From NCBI RefSeq assembly GCF_022568795.1, contig NZ_JAKZHU010000003.1:62001-126000 (forward strand): 64,000 nucleotides of DNA, written 5' to 3'. The notes beneath the pieces were generated by a model that searched no databases, was not told the origin of the DNA, and saw nothing but the letters and a program-made list of their open reading frames with translations. The position numbers were made by a program, and so were the translations under genes. Shown here piece after piece: positions 46,764-55,371 of the stretch (position 1 is its first letter; every line of letters starts with the position of its first letter). This DNA comes from Arsenicicoccus dermatophilus. Lineage in GTDB: Bacteria; Actinomycetota; Actinomycetes; Actinomycetales; Dermatophilaceae.

Positions 46764-47536
46764 GGGCGGGACTCCTTGGGGCTGGCGAGGACGCGGTCCA
46801 GGGCGGACCGCAGGTGGGTGACGAGGGCGTCGTCGAGCAGGTGGGCGGACCCCTCCACGACGTCGAGGTGGGCGGTGGGGCCGACGAGCTCGGCGGCCGC
46901 GCGCGCCATGGCGACGGGAGCCGCGGTGTCTCCTGCCCCCCAGACCATCTCGGTCGGTATGCCGGCGGCGCGCACGGCCTCCAGCTCGCTGGTGTAGTCC
47001 TCGTTGACGGCCTTGACCAGCACGGTGCGCAGCACGCCCTGGGCGGCGTTGTAGTCGGCGGAGCCGTACTTCTTGCGGTAGCGGTCGACGACGGACTCGG
47101 GCACGATCCCGCGCTGGTGCAGGGCCTTGGCGACGCGCAGGTCGAGCGGGCCTCGGGACGGCTTGGCGCCCGCCGGGGCGAGCTGCGCACGCAGCAGCGG
47201 CACGCCGGTCAGCACGAGCCCCGCGACCCCCTCCGGCCGCAGCCGGGCGCCGTGAACGGCCACCCGCCCGCCGAAGGAGTGCCCCATCAGCACCACGGGG
47301 GCGGCGGGGTCGAGGAGGGGCAGCAGCTGCTCGGCATACTGCTCGGTCGACCAGCCGTCGGGCGGGGGCGCGGTGGCCCCGAAGCCGGGCAGGTCGAGCG
47401 CGAGGGCGTCGTGGTCGCGCAGCACCGGCGCCCAGTCGTGGCGGGTGCGGGCCCAGCCGTGCAGGGCGATGACGCGAGGATGGCCGGAGCCGTGCTTCTC
47501 GGCCATCACCTGGCCGTCGAGGAGGGTAGTCAGCAC
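46760..47536 (-). CDS. Alpha/beta fold hydrolase coupled to a Mur ligase
   Basis: A 258-residue soluble hydrolase. 'IALHGWARTRHDW' (oxyanion), 'VVLMGHSFGGRVA' (Ser about 96), 'EMVWGAGDTAAP' (Asp) and 'VEGSAHLLDD' (His). The stop overlaps the Mur ligase ATG, so the two are translated together and probably act on the same substrate, for example hydrolysing an ester or amide released by or presented to the ligase. GTG at 47536 has TAGACT 6 nt upstream. Confidence 0.85.
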   Translation of the reverse strand: MLTTLLDGQVMAEKHGSGHPRVIALHGWARTRHDWAPVLRDHDALALDLPGFGATAPPPDGWSTEQYAEQLLPLLDPAAPVVLMGHSFGGRVAVHGARLRPEGVAGLVLTGVPLLRAQLAPAGAKPSRGPLDLRVAKALHQRGIVPESVVDRYRKKYGSADYNAAQGVLRTVLVKAVNEDYTSELEAVRAAGIPTEMVWGAGDTAAPVAMARAAAELVGPTAHLDVVEGSAHLLDDALVTHLRSALDRVLASPKESRP

Positions 47537-47542
47537 CGCGCC

Positions 47543-47548
47543 AGTCTA
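47543..47548 (-). promoter_or_regulatory. -10 element TAGACT, leaderless type
   Basis: TAGACT ends 6 nt before the GTG of the hydrolase and would drive the hydrolase-Mur ligase operon without a 5' leader. Confidence 0.5.
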
Positions 47549-47589
47549 GGCGTGCGCCGCTCCCCGGCCAGGCACCCCCGGCGTCGAGC

Positions 47590-47889
47590 CGGGCGCACGC
47601 CTACCGAGGAGTCAGGGAGGGTTCTCCGGACGACCGGCGCAGCGTCGCCGCGGGCCTGTGGGACCTGCGTCGTCGCCTCCTTGACCGCTGCGCCGCCGAG
47701 GTCGAGGACTCCCCCTGGCGCCTCGTGCTGGTGGCGGGGCGAAGCTCCGGCACCACGCCGATCCCCGAGCCGGTCGACGGACCCCTGCCCGAGACGGCGA
47801 CCAGCGACCCGTCGTGGGTCCTGTCCTGCGCCGCGCCCCGCCGCCGACCGCGTCCTCCCGCACGGACCGCTATCACCCAAGCAGCGTAA
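47590..47889 (+). pseudogene. Coding-like remnant without a start codon
   Basis: In this frame the DNA reads ...EGSPDDRRSVAAGLWDLRR and on through 'WRLVLVAGRSSGTTP' to TAA at 47887, with GC-rich third positions until about 47840. No ATG or GTG opens the frame at a sensible place. It may be the 3' remnant of a decayed gene. The rest of the 47537-47941 interval shows no gene. Confidence 0.3.
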
Positions 47890-47941
47890 TGAACAGACGC
47901 CTCGTGGGGCACGCGCCACGCTGCCGCGGCAGGATGGACGC

Positions 47942-49666
47942 GTGACCACCCCCCCGACCGCTCCTCCCGGCGGCGGCACCAGCGCCACCGTGGACGACCC
48001 GGACCTGAGCGCCTGCCTGGATCGGGTGTGGCAGGAGCGGCACCGCTCGGCCGAGCTCTTCGCCGAGCGGGTCGCCGCGCTGCCGGACCACCCGATCACG
48101 GCGGTGATGCGGGCCCGCGCGGCGTGGGCCATGGGACGGCTGGAGGACGCGCTCACCCTGGCGATCGAGGCCGAGGAGGCCGTGCTCGAAGCCGGCCTCG
48201 ACGACCGCGAGCTGTGGCACGCTCGAGCGCTGGAGAGCACCGCGGTCGTGCTGACGACCCTCGGCCTGGAGCAGGAGGCCCAGGACCGCTTCGTCGAGGC
48301 CTCGCGCTGGTATGCCGCGCGCGGCGACGTGGTGGGTCGAGCCGGCGTGCTGCAGAACTCCGCCATCTTGAGCATGCACTCCTACGAGCGGGCGACCGAG
48401 ATGTTCCTGGAGGCGCTGGACCTGGCCCGCCGCGTCGACGCTCCGGCCCTCGTCGGGGTGATCCAGCTCAACATCGGTGAGATGGCCCTGCGCAGGGGAC
48501 AGCTCGACCAGGCCGGGACCTGGCTCCGGCAGGCGATCGACTCCCTCGCCGGCGTGTGGCCCGAGATCCACCTCAAAGGATGCTGCCTGCTGGCCGAGTC
48601 CTGCCTGCTGGGCGGCGACCTGGCTGCCGCGCGGGCCCTGCTGGCCGAGACCCCGAACGTGCAGGAGGTGCGCAACCCCATGGTGCGCCTCACCCTGGCC
48701 CGGATGACGGCGGCGCTGGACATCCGCGACGGGTGCCCGGACCGCGCGGTCCGGCTCCTGCAGGACCAGCCGACCGACCAGCTCCCGGCCTACGAGGAGG
48801 TGCAGCTGCAGAAGGCCCTCTCCGAGGCGGCGGAGGCGGCCGGTGACCTGCCCCTCGCGCTGGCCGCTGCCCGGCGCTCGGCGGCGATCACCGACCAGCT
48901 GCGCGAGGGCGACGCCACCCGGCAGGCCCGGGCCTTGGACGCCTGGCACCGCCGCGGGCACCTGCTGCGCGACCGGGCCGCCGCCCAGGGACGCGCCGAT
49001 GCCCTCGAGCAGGCTCTCGCCGAGCGCCAGTCGGCGCTGGACGAGCTGCGGGTCGCGCACGCGCGGATCCGCGAGCTGGGCTCCCGGGACGCGCTGACCG
49101 GGCTGCACAACCGCCAGCACCTGGTCGACGTCGCCCCCGGGCTGCTGGCGCTCGGCAGCCGGGAGCAGCCCGCCCAGGTGGCCCTCCTGGACCTGGACCG
49201 TTTCAAGGTGATCAACGACACTTTCGGGCACGCCGCAGGGGACCTGGTGCTGCAGACCTTCGCGGAGGTGCTGCGCGAGCACCTGCCGTCGACCGACCTC
49301 GTCACGCGGTACGGCGGGGAGGAGTTCGTCGTCGTCCGACCACCGGCGCCCGACGGCCGGGCGACCGCGTCGTTGGCCGACGACCTGGACGAGCTGCGCG
49401 GGGTCGCCCGGGAAGCGCTGCCGCCACACGTCGACGGGACGGCGCTACCGGTGATCTCGGTGAGCATCGGCGTCGTCCAGGTGGAGCGCCCCGACCTGGA
49501 CCAGGCGCTCCACGCCGCCGACGACCGGATGTATGCCGCCAAGCGCGCCGGCGGCGACCGGGTCTGGGCCTGCGTGGCTCCCTGCCTGGGGCGGCCGTCG
49601 CGCACCCTGGGCCCCGCCGCCCCCGCCCGGCCGCACGGTCCGGCCCAGCAGGCTGCCGCGGGCTGA
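47942..49666 (+). CDS. Diguanylate cyclase with N-terminal TPR-like helical domain
   Basis: A 574-residue cytoplasmic protein. Residues about 20-340 form paired helices of TPR type, followed by a coiled coil (about 355-375) and a GGDEF domain with 'DALTGLHNRQHL', 'ALLDLDRFKVINDTFGHAAG' and the active motif GGEEF at 458-462. The inhibitory site normally R-x-x-D reads PSTD here, so feedback inhibition by cyclic di-GMP may be absent. It makes cyclic di-GMP, controlled by what the helical domain binds. GTG at 47942 has CAGGAT 6 nt upstream. Confidence 0.88.
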   Translation: MTTPPTAPPGGGTSATVDDPDLSACLDRVWQERHRSAELFAERVAALPDHPITAVMRARAAWAMGRLEDALTLAIEAEEAVLEAGLDDRELWHARALESTAVVLTTLGLEQEAQDRFVEASRWYAARGDVVGRAGVLQNSAILSMHSYERATEMFLEALDLARRVDAPALVGVIQLNIGEMALRRGQLDQAGTWLRQAIDSLAGVWPEIHLKGCCLLAESCLLGGDLAAARALLAETPNVQEVRNPMVRLTLARMTAALDIRDGCPDRAVRLLQDQPTDQLPAYEEVQLQKALSEAAEAAGDLPLALAAARRSAAITDQLREGDATRQARALDAWHRRGHLLRDRAAAQGRADALEQALAERQSALDELRVAHARIRELGSRDALTGLHNRQHLVDVAPGLLALGSREQPAQVALLDLDRFKVINDTFGHAAGDLVLQTFAEVLREHLPSTDLVTRYGGEEFVVVRPPAPDGRATASLADDLDELRGVAREALPPHVDGTALPVISVSIGVVQVERPDLDQALHAADDRMYAAKRAGGDRVWACVAPCLGRPSRTLGPAAPARPHGPAQQAAAG

Positions 49667-49864
49667 GCCCCTCGACGCTCGCAGGCTTGTCGGTGCCCGG
49701 TGCAGGACCGGCTCCGACACCGCCGCCACCCTCCCGGGCTCGCGCCGCTCCTGCTCCTGCCCCCACCTCGGGCACTCCCCGAGGCCCGTCTCCTGCTGCG
49801 GTGACGTCGTCGTCACCCCAGGTCAGCAGCCGCGGCGACGATGCTCCAGACCCGCGGGCGGCCA

Positions 49865-50320
49865 TCACGGCACCACGAGATAGACCACCTCGGCGATGCA
49901 GGCAGGCCGCTGCGCACCCTCGACCTCGACGGTCATGGTCAGGATCATCTGCAGGCCGGCCTTGGTCTCCACGGTGTCGGTCAGCTCGATGCCGACCCGG
50001 ATCGCCTTGCCCACGCGCACCGGGGTGAGGAAGCGGATCTTGTTGGCGCCGTAGTTCATCCCCATGGTCACGCCGGTGACCTCGTAGACCTCCTCGAGCA
50101 TCCCCGGAATCCGTGACAGGGTGAAGTAGCCGTGCGCGATGGTCCCGCCGAAGGGCGTCTCGCGCGCCGCTCGCTCCGGGTCGACGTGGATCCACTGGTG
50201 GTCGCCCGTCGCCTCCGCGAACTGGTCGACCTGCTCCTGGGTGACCTGGTGCCACCCGGACCAGCCCAGGTGCTCGCCCGTGGCGGCGACGATCTCCTGG
50301 ACCCCGTTGAACGTCTTCAT
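49865..50320 (-). CDS. MaoC family dehydratase
   Basis: A 151-residue hot-dog fold hydratase. 'FAEATGDHQWIHVDPERA' holds the catalytic Asp and His of the hydratase 2 motif, followed by 'FGGTIAHGYFTLS'. It hydrates enoyl-CoA thioesters. ATG at 50320 follows GAGAGGAAG. It is the last gene of a fatty-acid-type set with fabG, an SDR remnant and acyl-CoA dehydrogenase on the same strand. Confidence 0.9.
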   Translation of the reverse strand: MKTFNGVQEIVAATGEHLGWSGWHQVTQEQVDQFAEATGDHQWIHVDPERAARETPFGGTIAHGYFTLSRIPGMLEEVYEVTGVTMGMNYGANKIRFLTPVRVGKAIRVGIELTDTVETKAGLQMILTMTVEVEGAQRPACIAEVVYLVVP

Positions 50321-50406
50321 GGACTGCTTCCTCTCGTCGTATGTCGGGCGGCTCCCTGCCCCTCGGTCCCCCGCTCCGGGCCTCGCTGGGGTCCTCACGG
50401 GGTCGG

Positions 50407-51195
50407 TCAGTCGCGTGGCCCGCCGGCGACGTAGATCACCTGCCCGCTCACGAAGCCGGACTCCTCGCCGCACAGCCACGACGCCGTCGCCGCGATGTCC
50501 TCGGGCAGGCCGACGCGCCCCACCGGGATCTGCCTGGCCGCGCGCTCCAGGAAGTCCTCGAAGGTCACACCCATGCGCTCGGCCGTCGCGCGGGTCATGT
50601 CCGTGGCGACGAAACCCGGCGCGATCGCGTTGCAGGTCACCCCGAAGCGCCCGAGCTCGATCGCCAGGGTCTTCGTGAAGCCCTGCAGGCCGGCCTTGGC
50701 GGCGGCGTAGTTGGCCTGGCCCCGGTTGCCCAGCGCCGACGTCGACGACAGGGTGACGATGCGGCCGTAGCGGGCCTCGGTCATATGCCGCTGCGCCGCC
50801 CGGCTCATCAGGAAGGCACCGCGCAGGTGCACGCCCATCACCTGGTCCCAGTCGTCCAGGGTCATCTTGAACAGCATGTTGTCGCGGATGATCCCGGCGT
50901 TGTTGACCAGCACGGTCGGCGCGCCGAGGTCGGTGGCGACCCGCTCCACGGCGGCCTCGACGCGGGCCTCGTCGGAGACGTCGACCCCGACGGCCAGCGC
51001 CCGTCCGCCGGCCTGGGTGATCTCGTCGACGACCACCTGGCAGGCGGACGCCTCCAGGTCGAGGACGGCCACGGCCATCCCGTCCGCGGCGAGACGGCGG
51101 GCCACGGCGGCGCCGATGCCGCGGGCGGCGCCGGTCACCACGGCGGTCCGCCGCTCGGGGGCGACGCCCTGGGCCGCGTCGGTGTGGGTGGTCAT
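50407..51195 (-). CDS. 3-oxoacyl-ACP/CoA reductase (FabG-like SDR)
   Basis: A 262-residue SDR. 'VVTGAARGIGAAVARRLA' binds NADP, 'NNAGIIRDNMLFKM' is strongly FabG-like, 'TLSSTSALGNRGQANYAAAKAG' gives the Ser, Tyr and Lys catalytic residues, and 'PGFVATDM' follows. Reduces 3-oxoacyl thioesters. Its ATG overlaps the stop of an SDR remnant (ATGA), so it was once translated together with a second SDR. Confidence 0.9.
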   Translation of the reverse strand: MTTHTDAAQGVAPERRTAVVTGAARGIGAAVARRLAADGMAVAVLDLEASACQVVVDEITQAGGRALAVGVDVSDEARVEAAVERVATDLGAPTVLVNNAGIIRDNMLFKMTLDDWDQVMGVHLRGAFLMSRAAQRHMTEARYGRIVTLSSTSALGNRGQANYAAAKAGLQGFTKTLAIELGRFGVTCNAIAPGFVATDMTRATAERMGVTFEDFLERAARQIPVGRVGLPEDIAATASWLCGEESGFVSGQVIYVAGGPRD

Positions 51196-51563
51196 CGGGT
51201 CTCCTCGTCGAGCGATGTGCCGGGGTGCGGCGTGCCCGGGGCGTACGCCGCGGGCGGGTCCTCGGCAGGGTGGCGGGTGCTGCTGGTCAGTCTCCGGGAG
51301 ACCGGGCCGCCGTGCCAGTCGGTGCCCCGGCCGCCGCTGGTGGAGCCGTCGACGAGGGTGGTGCCGCCGTCGCGGACCATGGTGTGCCCCGTGGTCCAAG
51401 CGGCGTCGTCGCCGAGCAGGCAGGCCACGGCGCCGGCGACGTCCTCGGGCTCGCCGAGCCGCCCGAGCGCGCAGCCGCGGGCAGCCTGCTCCTCGCGCCC
51501 GTCCCTCCCGGCGAAGCCGTCGTACGAGCCGGAGACCGGCCCGGAGTCAGTCGAGGGAAGACC
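51192..51563 (-). pseudogene. C-terminal remnant of a second SDR
   Basis: Directly after the acyl-CoA dehydrogenase stop, and in its frame, the DNA encodes 'DGFAGRDGREEQAARGCA' and then 'LGRLGEPEDVAGAVACLLGD' and 'TTGHTMVRDGGTTL'. This is the typical C-terminal third of an SDR. The Rossmann motif and active site are missing. The end still overlaps the fabG start by 4 nt. A deletion has probably removed the first two thirds of the gene. Confidence 0.6.
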
Positions 51564-52709
51564 TCACAGGCCGAGGTCCCGACCGATGAGCTCCTTCATG
51601 ATCTCGTTCGTCCCCGCCCAGATCTTGTGGACGCGGGCGTCCCGCCAGGCGCGGGCGACGCGGTACTCGTTCATGTAGCCGTAGCCACCGTGCAGCTGGA
51701 CGCACTCGTCGAGCACGTCGCACTGCACCTCGGCGGCCCACCACTTGGCCTTGGCGGCGTCGACGGCGGTGAGCTTGCCGTCGGCGTGGGCGGCGATGCA
51801 CTGGTCCACGAAGGCCTGGGTGACCTCGACCTTGGTGACCATCTCGGCGATCGTGAACTTGTTGTGCTGGAAGGTGCCGATGGGCGCGCCGAAGGCCTTG
51901 CGGTCCTTGGTGTACTGGATCGTCTCGGTCAGGATCTGCCGGGCGTTGGCGAGGTTGGCGACGGCGTTGCCGAGGCGCTCCTGCGGCAGGTGCTTCATCA
52001 TCTCGATGAAGCCCATGCCCTCGGGGCCGAGCAGGTGGTCGTCGGTGACCCGAACGTTCTCGAAGAACAGCTCGGAGGTGTCGGACTCGACCTGGCCGAC
52101 CTTGTCGAGCTTGTTGCCCTTGGTGAAGCCGGGCATGCCGGCCTCGAGGACGAACAGCGAGATGCCCTTGGCGCCCTTGGTGGGGTCGGTGCGCACCGCG
52201 ACGACGGCGAGGTCGCACTGGTGGCCGTTGGTGATGAAGGTCTTGGAGCCGTTGATGACCCACTCGTCGCCGTCCCGGACCGCGGTGGACTTGAGGGAGG
52301 CGAGGTCGGAGCCACCGGACGGCTCGGTCATGCCGATGGCGAGGATCTTCGTGCCCGCGGCGACGTCGGGCAGCCAGCGCTGCTTCTGCTCCTCGGTGCC
52401 GAGGTGCACGATGTAGGGCGCGGTGATGTCGGCGTGGATCCCGAAGCACGAGGACGCGGCGGCGGTGAACCGGCCCACCTCCTCGGCGAAGACCGCGTTG
52501 AAGCGGTAGTCGTCGATGCCGGCGCCGCCGTGCTCCTCGGGGATGCACAGGCCGAAGAAGCCCTGCCGTCCGGCCTCCTCCCAGATGTCGCGCGGGATGA
52601 CGTGCTCGCGGATCATCTCCTCCGCCCGGGGGACGAGGGCGCGCTCCACGAACTCGCGGACGGACTGACGGAAGGCCTCGTGGTCCTCGCCGTAGAGGGT
52701 GCGCTCCAT
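51564..52709 (-). CDS. Acyl-CoA dehydrogenase
   Basis: A 381-residue FAD enzyme that introduces the alpha-beta double bond in acyl-CoA. 'GMTEPSGGSDLASLKSTA' and 'WVINGSKTFITNG' are the two conserved signatures; 'DECVQLHGGYGYMNEYRVARAWRDARVHKIWAGTNEI' is the C-terminal helix with FAD contacts, where residue choice near 'HGGYGY' suggests the catalytic Glu lies in 'AGTNEI'. A candidate -10 TAACCT lies about 60 nt upstream. It heads a set with an SDR remnant, fabG and maoC. Confidence 0.92.
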   Translation of the reverse strand: MERTLYGEDHEAFRQSVREFVERALVPRAEEMIREHVIPRDIWEEAGRQGFFGLCIPEEHGGAGIDDYRFNAVFAEEVGRFTAAASSCFGIHADITAPYIVHLGTEEQKQRWLPDVAAGTKILAIGMTEPSGGSDLASLKSTAVRDGDEWVINGSKTFITNGHQCDLAVVAVRTDPTKGAKGISLFVLEAGMPGFTKGNKLDKVGQVESDTSELFFENVRVTDDHLLGPEGMGFIEMMKHLPQERLGNAVANLANARQILTETIQYTKDRKAFGAPIGTFQHNKFTIAEMVTKVEVTQAFVDQCIAAHADGKLTAVDAAKAKWWAAEVQCDVLDECVQLHGGYGYMNEYRVARAWRDARVHKIWAGTNEIMKELIGRDLGL

Positions 52710-52926
52710 GGCGTCTCCTTGGGTGGGCGGCTGCGGTGCCGGTCGTGCGGTTCGGGGGTACGGCGGTGAGGTTACTGCCGGGTAGCCATTGTTTCACGTC
52801 GACCTGATGTCCGCGCGGGAAGCGGGCGCGCCGTCCACCGTCCGGACCGCCGTCGGGGCGCCGTCCGCTCCGGCATACGGGCCGTGTCCTCCAGCCGGGC
52901 CACCCTCGGGACGACGACGCCCGAGC

Positions 52927-54207
52927 TCAGGCCACCGAGTCCGGGTGGTCCCCGTCCGGGTCGACGGTGTCCTTGACCGAGGGGGTCTCGGCGGTCTTGT
53001 GGTCGGCCGCGAGGAAGGCGTTGATCCAGCGGGCGTTCGGGTCGGCGTCCACCAGGATCGCCTTGAGCAGCAGGGTCATCGGCAGCGCGAGAATGGCACC
53101 CATCGGCCCCAGCACCGCCGCCCAGAACAGCAACGACACGAAGGCCAGCGTCGGGGTCACCCCGATCGCGTCGCCGGCGAACTTCGGCTGGATGATCGAC
53201 TGCACGACGAAGTTGAGGACGCAGTAGGCGATCACGACGTACAGCGCGGTCATCGGCCCCTTGGCGAGCAGCGCCATGAGCGCCGGCGGGATCAGGCCGA
53301 TGACGAAGCCGACGTTGGGGATGTAGTTGGTGAGGAAGCTCAGCACCGCCCAGACGGCCGCGAGCGGCACCCCGAGGTAGATCAGCGCCCCCCAGTTGAG
53401 GACGGCCACGATCAGCCCGAAGAAGCTCGACACCAGCCAGTACCGCCGCACCCCGCCGCCGAAGGCGTCCAGGGCCTCGACCACGCGCGGGTGGTGGCGC
53501 CGGGCGACGTCCATCCGGGCGCCCCAGCCGGCAGCGTCCATCATCAGGAAGAACAGCATCATCACGACGACGGCGAGCAGCCCGGTGATGGACTGCAGGC
53601 TGTTGAGCACCGTGGTGACGTAACCCATCACGCTCTGCGGGTCGACGCCCTGCAGCTGCTTCTCCAGCTTGTTCTGGTCCAGGCCGAGCTTGCTCAGCTC
53701 GCCCAGCGTCGTGTCGTAGTAGCTCTGGAACTTCGAGGCGTAGTGCGGGATCTCGTTGACGAGCGACACCGCCGCCCAACCCATCGCCCAGAAGAACAGG
53801 ATGACCGCGGCGAAGACCACCAGGCCCATCACGACGGAGGCCAGCCACTCGGGCACGTTGCGCCGGGTGAGGGCGGACTTGAGGGGATAGGCCGCGATCA
53901 TGAAGTTGAGGGCGAGGAAGGCCGGGGCGATCAACGACTGGTAGGCCGTCAGCCCCTGCAGCGCGATGAAGCCCGCCGCGCACCCCACCAGGATGACGAG
54001 CATCCGCGGCATCGCACCACGGCGACGCGGGGTGTCGTCGTCCTCGTCGAGCCGGCGGGCGACCCGCTCGGCACGCTCCAGGCTGGCCTGGTGGACCAGC
54101 TCGCGCGCCTCGGCGGGGGTCAGCCGGGTGGCACCGGCGCCCCCGACCGCCGCGGAGGGCGGGTCCGGCACGACGGTCTCGGTGGGGTCGGCGGGGCGGG
54201 CATCCAT
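52927..54207 (-). CDS. AI-2E family transporter (second of two)
   Basis: A 426-residue membrane protein with a hydrophilic, charged N-terminus of about 65 residues, then the AI-2E family helices. 'YWLVSSFFGLIVAVLNWGAL' followed by 'LGVPLAAVWAVLSFLTNYIPNVGFVIG' is the conserved central signature. It probably moves a small solute or ion. It differs clearly from the first copy (3172-4506), so the two are not recent duplicates. Confidence 0.88.
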   Translation of the reverse strand: MDARPADPTETVVPDPPSAAVGGAGATRLTPAEARELVHQASLERAERVARRLDEDDDTPRRRGAMPRMLVILVGCAAGFIALQGLTAYQSLIAPAFLALNFMIAAYPLKSALTRRNVPEWLASVVMGLVVFAAVILFFWAMGWAAVSLVNEIPHYASKFQSYYDTTLGELSKLGLDQNKLEKQLQGVDPQSVMGYVTTVLNSLQSITGLLAVVVMMLFFLMMDAAGWGARMDVARRHHPRVVEALDAFGGGVRRYWLVSSFFGLIVAVLNWGALIYLGVPLAAVWAVLSFLTNYIPNVGFVIGLIPPALMALLAKGPMTALYVVIAYCVLNFVVQSIIQPKFAGDAIGVTPTLAFVSLLFWAAVLGPMGAILALPMTLLLKAILVDADPNARWINAFLAADHKTAETPSVKDTVDPDGDHPDSVA

Positions 54208-54350
54208 CGTCGGGAGGCCTTCCTGGGGTTCGGGGCGGGCGGTGCGTCCCTAGCGTGCCTCATCGGCGTCCTGCTCAGGGGCCTGCCACGGCGTCGATCC
54301 CGGACCGTGACCTCGCCGTCCGACCCGTCAGGTGTCACGGCTCAGGCGCC

Positions 54351-55286
54351 TCAGGCGTGGCCGCCCGTCTGTCGGCGCAGCACGAGCTGCTGCAGCAGCA
54401 TCGTCGCAGTCCCGGCCACGACCATGCCCACCAGGTTGACGCCCAGCTGCGCGAGCGACCCGACGACCTCGCCACGGTCGAGGACCGCGAGCGCCAGCGC
54501 CAGGTTGCCGGCCGCCGGCACGGTCGTCACCGAGATGAAGACGCCGACCATGGTGTTGGACTTGTCCGCGGTCATGGCGAGCGTCCCGGCCGCCCCGGCG
54601 AGCAGGGCGACGACGAAGGACCACAGGTCGGGGCGATAGATGAACGCCGTCATCGGCCGCTCCCGGGTCACCATCTGCGCGTCGACCACGCCCAGCAGAC
54701 GTCCGAGCAGCGCCACGACCGTGACGATCGCGATCGCCAGCAGGAAGCCGCGCACCAGGAGCCACAGCGCGCGCCGGACCAGCCGCAGGTCGCGCAGGGC
54801 GATCCCGGCGCACATCGCCCCCACCGGGCCGAAGTCCGGGCCGACGACCATCGCCCCGACCACGAGGATCGGGGAGTCGGTGATCACCGCGACCGAGGCC
54901 AGCGCGGTCGCGAGGGTGAGGAAGGTGAGGTAGCTCGCCGACGGCTCCACCATCGACTCGGCCTCGGCCCGCACCATCCGCCAGATCACCGAGTCGTCCG
55001 CGGCCCCGGCCGCCTCCCGCTCGATCCGCTCGGCCTCGGTGAACAGGGTGCCCGCCACGTCGGTGACCGACATGCCGCCACGGTCGCACAGCCCGGTGGC
55101 GGCGAGCTCGTCCAGCAGCCGGTCCGCGGACTCGCGCGCCACGTCGGCGCCGATCAGGTCGCCGCGGGGGCGCAGGCTGGCGTCGCGGGCGCGAGTGACG
55201 TTGGTGGTGTGCGGGTCACGCAGCAGGATGCCGGTGACCTCGTCGGCGAGGTCGGGCGGCGCGACGAGGCGCAGGTGGACGAGCAT
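54351..55286 (-). CDS. DUF389 (TIGR00341-type) membrane protein
   Basis: A 311-residue protein: a soluble N-terminal domain (about 1-105) and a DUF389 membrane domain of about five helices with the conserved 'YLTFLTLATALASVAVITDSPILVVGAMVVGPDFGPVGA' start and the later 'TTVPAAGNLALALA'. Function unknown. ATG at 55286 has CACCAT 6 nt upstream; an ATG 18 nt further upstream is less likely. Confidence 0.85.
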   Translation of the reverse strand: MLVHLRLVAPPDLADEVTGILLRDPHTTNVTRARDASLRPRGDLIGADVARESADRLLDELAATGLCDRGGMSVTDVAGTLFTEAERIEREAAGAADDSVIWRMVRAEAESMVEPSASYLTFLTLATALASVAVITDSPILVVGAMVVGPDFGPVGAMCAGIALRDLRLVRRALWLLVRGFLLAIAIVTVVALLGRLLGVVDAQMVTRERPMTAFIYRPDLWSFVVALLAGAAGTLAMTADKSNTMVGVFISVTTVPAAGNLALALAVLDRGEVVGSLAQLGVNLVGMVVAGTATMLLQQLVLRRQTGGHA

Positions 55287-55371
55287 GCGTCCATGGTGGC
55301 CCATGGGCGGGCACGTCCTGAGCTGCGGACGCAGGTAGGCCGGGAGGACGAGCGCCGGGCGGACCCTCCGG

